Source: Leucothrix arctica (GTDB lineage: Bacteria > Pseudomonadota > Gammaproteobacteria > Thiotrichales > Thiotrichaceae). From it: a DNA stretch of 64,000 nucleotides. This document shows positions 60,190 through 64,000 of this stretch, in pieces; the first letter of the stretch is position 1; each line of letters starts with the position of its first letter. The stretch is taken from the NCBI RefSeq assembly GCF_003172895.1, contig NZ_QGKL01000032.1, positions 1 to 64,000 of the forward strand. Reading direction: 5' to 3'. Made by a program: the position numbers and the translations under genes. The notes under the pieces are model-generated. The model was not told the DNA's origin. It was given only the letters and a program-made list of their open reading frames with translations, and did no database searches.

Positions 60190-62049
60190 TTAGTCGCTAA
60201 TAAGTGCCAAGTAGTCTGCAACGGTGATGACTTGAGTGCCTAATGATTCGGCCTTCTCAATCTTCTTAGCACCAACTTTGTCACCAATCACCAGCATCTC
60301 AGTTTTCTTATTTACGCTGGTCTGAACGGTTGCGCCTAACTTACGTGCTTGCTCCTGCATATCGCCGCGTGGCAGCTCCATTGAGCCAGTAAAGACAATG
60401 TGTTTGCCGGTAATGGGGCTTTCAATGGCTTCGACAGGTTCGTCAGAAAGTAGGGTGAAATTAAGCGCTAGCATCTCTGAAATCACAGGCCAGTTTTTGG
60501 CGAGTGATATCGGAATGGCTTCTGCGGTAATTTCCCCAAAGCCAACAATCTCAAGCATTTGATCTTTGGTTAAGGTGTTTAAAGTTTCTAGTTTGTGGAC
60601 GCGTAATAATTTTCGAGAGTCCCCACGACCAAGGTGGTGAATACCGAAGGCTGCAAGGAAACGCCAGTCTTCCACGGGTTCGCTGCGGGAGCGCTCAAGT
60701 TGCTCAACTAAGTTGGTAGACTGCTTTGCACCAAAGCCCATTGCTTCAAAGTCAGCAGCGGTTTGTTTGTAAATAGTTGGTAGGTCTACCACGTTATTCG
60801 ACACGAGTATTTCGATAGTGCGTGGGCCAAATAAGTCGATATTGCCAAGTATAGTAAAGAAGTGTTGTAAGCGCGCTTCGACCTTAGCCACACATTCATT
60901 GTTTTGGCAGACTAAGAAGTCACGTTCCATTTCTGCGGGTGCGTCACATGCCGAGCAGGTTGCTGGAATGACGGCTTCTTCGCCTTCTTTAACCACGGCG
61001 AGTAGCTTTGGAATGACTTCACCACTACGAACGATCTCTATTTGAGCGCCAATACCAACATTCAAATTACGGATATTACCGGCGTTGTGGCCCGTGACAT
61101 TAGAGATGTCAGCGCCAGACAAATTAATCGTTGTGACATTTAATACAGGGGTGATGCGACCCGTACGGCCTGTTTGCCAAGTGATCCCTTCAACCGTAGT
61201 CGTAGCGGTTTCACCGGCCAGTTTTTTAGCGATCTGCCAGTTGTGATGATGGTTAGTTGAGCCCATTTCGGCCCGCAGTTGCTCATCCATGACATCGATG
61301 ACGCTGCCATCAACCGGGTATTCACATTCACTTTCAACCTTAGCGCACAGTTCTTCGGCTCTAGTCGATAAGGTGTTGGCGTTGCAAAGCTCTTGGTTGA
61401 GCAGGGTGTAAGGTACAAAGCGAACCACTTTATCTTGCATGGCTTCAACGGCTTCAGGGCTGAGATTATCCGCACCAATTAGGCCTGTGACGAAGTTGCG
61501 AGGGTGTGAGAACTGGTCGCTGAGATTATCGTCAAAGTAACGCTTACTGATGACGATTTCTCCGGTGCCTGCGTTTGCGCCACCCAGCGTTTGTAAGCCT
61601 CTCGCGATGTTTCGAGTAATGTCGTTACCTAGTTGGCCATTACCACGAGTTGCCAGTATGTCATTGCTATATCGAGCGGCCATACCGTCTAGCTTAGGAG
61701 TGATACGGAACTGGATAGTGTCGAGCGGCAGCTTTAGTTTCTCAGCAATTTTGAGTACGCGGTTAACGTAAGCAGTAATTTCTTCCTGCGTGTAAGCTTT
61801 GTCTGTTGAGAGCATAGGCGTCTCGTGGCGCACTTTTTTATTAGTGCTAACAACATCGGACTCCGGTTCTACTGCGTTTAAGAATGGGTGATTAGGCTCA
61901 CGTTGTTGCAACGTTTTGAGATAAATCTGGTCATAAGTCTCATCAGCAATGATTGGCTCACCACTTCTGTAGGCTTGGTTAGCTTCTTGTAGAAATGTAA
62001 CCAACTCTTTAGTGGTCATATCAGCAGCAGGTTTTATGGCTTGGCTCAC
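60190..62049 (-). CDS. Divergent NAD+-dependent DNA ligase (LigA-like)
   Basis: A GTG start (GGAG upstream) gives 619 residues, shorter than the usual about 670. The adenylation domain has RHETPMLSTDKAYT, the nucleotide-binding lysine in PKLDGMAARY (Lys119), TRGNGQLGNDITRN, and YPVDGSVI. Then come an OB fold (WQTGRTGRITPVL), a zinc site CSAC...CQNNEC (about 363-388), HhH helices (GFGEITAEAI) and a BRCT domain (KHIVFTGSMELPRGDM). All parts are present, but several consensus positions differ (for example GNG for GDG). It is probably a second, specialised ligase beside the housekeeping LigA. Confidence 0.85.
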   Translation of the reverse strand: MSQAIKPAADMTTKELVTFLQEANQAYRSGEPIIADETYDQIYLKTLQQREPNHPFLNAVEPESDVVSTNKKVRHETPMLSTDKAYTQEEITAYVNRVLKIAEKLKLPLDTIQFRITPKLDGMAARYSNDILATRGNGQLGNDITRNIARGLQTLGGANAGTGEIVISKRYFDDNLSDQFSHPRNFVTGLIGADNLSPEAVEAMQDKVVRFVPYTLLNQELCNANTLSTRAEELCAKVESECEYPVDGSVIDVMDEQLRAEMGSTNHHHNWQIAKKLAGETATTTVEGITWQTGRTGRITPVLNVTTINLSGADISNVTGHNAGNIRNLNVGIGAQIEIVRSGEVIPKLLAVVKEGEEAVIPATCSACDAPAEMERDFLVCQNNECVAKVEARLQHFFTILGNIDLFGPRTIEILVSNNVVDLPTIYKQTAADFEAMGFGAKQSTNLVEQLERSRSEPVEDWRFLAAFGIHHLGRGDSRKLLRVHKLETLNTLTKDQMLEIVGFGEITAEAIPISLAKNWPVISEMLALNFTLLSDEPVEAIESPITGKHIVFTGSMELPRGDMQEQARKLGATVQTSVNKKTEMLVIGDKVGAKKIEKAESLGTQVITVADYLALISD

Positions 62050-62318
62050 GCAGTACTCCGGTGCGAATAGTTAGCCAGCCATTCTATCATTAAATAGAAT
62101 TATGGAGAAAACAATGGATGTAGTGACATTTCGGCCGTTTATCTGGCGATTACTTATTTAAGGATATGATGGCTAATTATCGATATTAAGTGTCTTTAAT
62201 GATGTTAGTATGTTTTTTTGTCACATATGCACTCTACAAATAGAGAAGTATTAAGCGTTTCCCCTAAGGCGCCGATTACTTGCATAACATCTTTGGGCAG
62301 GCGGGAAGTAACTAAATT

Positions 62319-63242
62319 ATGCATCTGCAGCGGGCGATTTTGCGCCTATTAATCAGCGTAGTACTTATGCTCTCAATCAGTTCGATTGCGACTGCAAATG
62401 AATGCCTAGCGTATGCGCATAAAAGTGTAGAGCAAAACAGCCGTAACCTATTTAATCAGTGTGGCTTTCATGGTTCTCAGTGGTCTAGCGACTTCAACCG
62501 TTGGAATACAGAATGTAATAGCATGAGTGGAAGAGATCGCCGTCATCGTTTACAGATGCGCGAAGGTTTTCTTTCTCAGTGCCCAACAGTTGCTTACTCG
62601 GGTGCAGGGCGTAATTATCAACGTAAACTGTCCTTGGCCTTACTAAAAGCAGTGCAAGAGGGCAGCTTAAGACGTACTGAGCTGTTAGTTCAAGCAGGTG
62701 CTAACCTGTCAGCACAGCCTCAATGGCTTCCAGCATCGCCTTTGTATACCGCTATTAAAAGCAAATCGTATCATTTAGTGCGCTTCTTGCTGCGTAACGG
62801 GGCTAAGTCGCACCTGTTAGCGAACGGTGAGATGAATATGTTGAGTTTGTTATTGCAGAGTCAGGACACAAACTACGCTATGTTTGAGTTCTTGCTGCAA
62901 AACGGTGCCAATCCAAACTTATTAGGCAAGCAAGCGGATGTTGATTATCCACTTGTGATTGCGGCTGCCAAGGGTGACTTTCGTTCGGCTGACTTGTTGC
63001 TACGTTATAAAGCAGATCCTAATTTGTACCTTGGTCGCTCTGCATTGCAGTTAGCGGTTGAGCAAGACCATTACCCGCTGTCACGTGCGCTTATTCAGCG
63101 AGGTGCTAACCCAAACTTGGGGATAGGTGGCAAACGATGCGATGGGATTATGGCTTTAGACTTGGCCTTTCGTAATGCGCAAGAGCGTGTCGTTGACTTG
63201 TTAATGGATAATCACGCATTAGCACAGCGAGAATGTCACTGA
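62319..63242 (+). CDS. Secreted ankyrin-repeat protein, shorter
   Basis: A signal peptide (about residues 1-27, ending IATANE) is followed by a Cys-containing segment and five ankyrin repeats (ALLKAVQEGSLRRTELLVQAGAN, LYTAIKSKSYHLVRFLLRNGA, FEFLLQNGANPNLL, DFRSADLLLRYKADPN, LQLAVEQDHYPLSRALIQRGANPNL). The C-terminus has one Cys pair. It is like a short version of the exported ankyrin protein at 36978-39236 and probably binds proteins in the periplasm. It stands alone between the ligase and the glycosyltransferase. Confidence 0.83.
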   Translation: MHLQRAILRLLISVVLMLSISSIATANECLAYAHKSVEQNSRNLFNQCGFHGSQWSSDFNRWNTECNSMSGRDRRHRLQMREGFLSQCPTVAYSGAGRNYQRKLSLALLKAVQEGSLRRTELLVQAGANLSAQPQWLPASPLYTAIKSKSYHLVRFLLRNGAKSHLLANGEMNMLSLLLQSQDTNYAMFEFLLQNGANPNLLGKQADVDYPLVIAAAKGDFRSADLLLRYKADPNLYLGRSALQLAVEQDHYPLSRALIQRGANPNLGIGGKRCDGIMALDLAFRNAQERVVDLLMDNHALAQRECH

Positions 63243-63334
63243 GTTTTAGCCGCAGTTCAGCGGAACGATGTTGCGGCAGTTAGTCTTATTTTGTATGGTT
63301 AATAGATAATAAAAATAAACGGGATTTAAAGCCC

Positions 63335-64000
63335 ATGTTAGCCTTATCAGGGCGTACGCCTTCACTATTCTTGATCAGCCTATTGCTACTGCTGTGTGGC
63401 TCTGCCTTCCTGCGGACGCAGTTTGGCTTTAACGCAGGCCACATGGATGAGTATGACTACCTGTTCGTTGGCCGCCAGTTGTGGGCAGGCAAGGCTTGGG
63501 CGACTTATATTTATATCTTTGGCTCGGACTTAAATTGGTATCTCTTAGGTTGGGGCGAGCGGGTTTTAGGTGGCTTTCATGGTGCACGCATGGTGGCAGG
63601 CGCGTTTGGTTTATTGTCTTTGGTGGGTCTGTACGCGTTTGTGTATGCACTTTGGCGAAGCCACCTGACGGCATTAATTGCGGTGACATTGCTTGCCACA
63701 CAATCCATACATCTGTTTATTAGTCGCTTTGCAACCTACGACATTATTAGCTTTGCCTTCTTTGCACTGTCATTAGCACCCATAGTTTTGGCCTGTCAGC
63801 GGCAGTCTACTTCTCGCTATTTATACTTACTGCTCTCTATTGTCTTCATCAGTCTGTCGGTGACGAGTAAATATGTCGTGGTGTTATACCTGCCTTTCTT
63901 GTCGATCATTATGCTTGTGCGTTCCCCGCGAATGGCTATCTTATTTGGTCTGGGTGTTGGCGGTATTTTATTGGCGTATGCCGCGTTGCACTGGGAGTCA
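63335..64000 (+). CDS. Membrane glycosyltransferase (GT39/ArnT-like), 3' end outside window
   Basis: The frame from the ATG at 63335 is open to the right edge and encodes at least 222 residues. It has a first membrane helix (SLFLISLLLLLCGSAF), then FNAGHMDEYDYLFVGRQLW, with the DE pair that is the usual catalytic aspartate site in GT-C enzymes, and several more membrane helices (ALIAVTLLATQSIHLFIS, FAFFALSLAPIVLA). Such enzymes use a lipid-linked sugar to glycosylate lipid A or proteins. Substrate is unknown. Confidence 0.8.
   Translation, partial: MLALSGRTPSLFLISLLLLLCGSAFLRTQFGFNAGHMDEYDYLFVGRQLWAGKAWATYIYIFGSDLNWYLLGWGERVLGGFHGARMVAGAFGLLSLVGLYAFVYALWRSHLTALIAVTLLATQSIHLFISRFATYDIISFAFFALSLAPIVLACQRQSTSRYLYLLLSIVFISLSVTSKYVVVLYLPFLSIIMLVRSPRMAILFGLGVGGILLAYAALHWES

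Overview
The window looks like the chromosome of a free-living, probably marine, gammaproteobacterium. Most CDSs carry Shine-Dalgarno sites, the DNA is moderately AT-rich by eye, and the content is typical of aerobic Gram-negatives: an ETF/acyl-CoA dehydrogenase operon, a YqjD/YqjE-type stress set, methylglyoxal synthase, cytochrome b561, secreted DUF4331 and DUF4360 proteins, lipoproteins and ECF-type sigma factors. A Thiotrichales/Leucothrix-like host is a guess only. The window cuts a gene at each end: a Roco-TIR protein on the left and a membrane glycosyltransferase on the right.

Layout. 1-4.6 kb is a defence or conflict patch: an LRR-Roc-COR-TIR protein, an AbiE type IV toxin-antitoxin pair with a perfect 13-bp inverted repeat at its promoter, and a Cys-rich protein. 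4.6-7.4 kb is a sulfur-type cluster: a periplasmic rhodanese, a fatty acid hydroxylase, a wrecked Crp/Fnr gene fused to a DUF2892 tail, and a divergent periplasmic metallo-beta-lactamase-fold hydrolase. 7.5-10.8 kb is a one-strand row of small accessory genes. 10.9-15.4 kb holds LysR and AraC regulators, a secreted YHS protein, and a BLUF photoreceptor separated from an EAL phosphodiesterase by one in-frame amber codon. 15.5-18.9 kb has a YqjD/E/K-AI-2E transporter operon and a DUF4198 divergon. 18.9-24.0 kb has an ECF sigma factor with no adjacent anti-sigma gene, a DUF4331 protein with a lipoprotein, and three tandem secreted DUF4360 paralogues, each with its own terminator and a shared upstream motif. 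24.3-28.9 kb holds a metallophosphoesterase and a polyol set (AraC regulator, mannitol-type dehydrogenase, MalK-type ATPase) without its permease genes. 29.2-36.9 kb has transporters, a YHYH lipoprotein and a secreted galactose-oxidase homologue with three C-terminal lectin-like repeats.

37.0-41.3 kb is the best candidate for an undescribed system. A secreted ankyrin-repeat protein lies divergent to a two-gene unit encoding a sigma factor and a one-pass membrane protein with a periplasmic SUMF1-like domain that lacks the catalytic cysteines. The layout resembles a sigma/anti-sigma pair. 41.3-45.6 kb has membrane proteins, ChrA, MgsA and a PhyH-family oxygenase. 45.7-55.8 kb is a second conflict region: a nuclease-NACHT STAND protein, a MazG remnant, a Fic-MerR protein flanked by 31-bp direct repeats, and a DUF4143 ATPase behind operator-like palindromes spaced 32 bp apart. 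It ends at a fragment resembling the 3' end of tmRNA, a common integration site. 55.8-60.1 kb is a TetR-etfB-etfA-acyl-CoA dehydrogenase operon. 60.2-64 kb has a divergent NAD-dependent DNA ligase, a second secreted ankyrin protein and a truncated glycosyltransferase.

All calls rest on reading motifs and context by eye. No database search was run.
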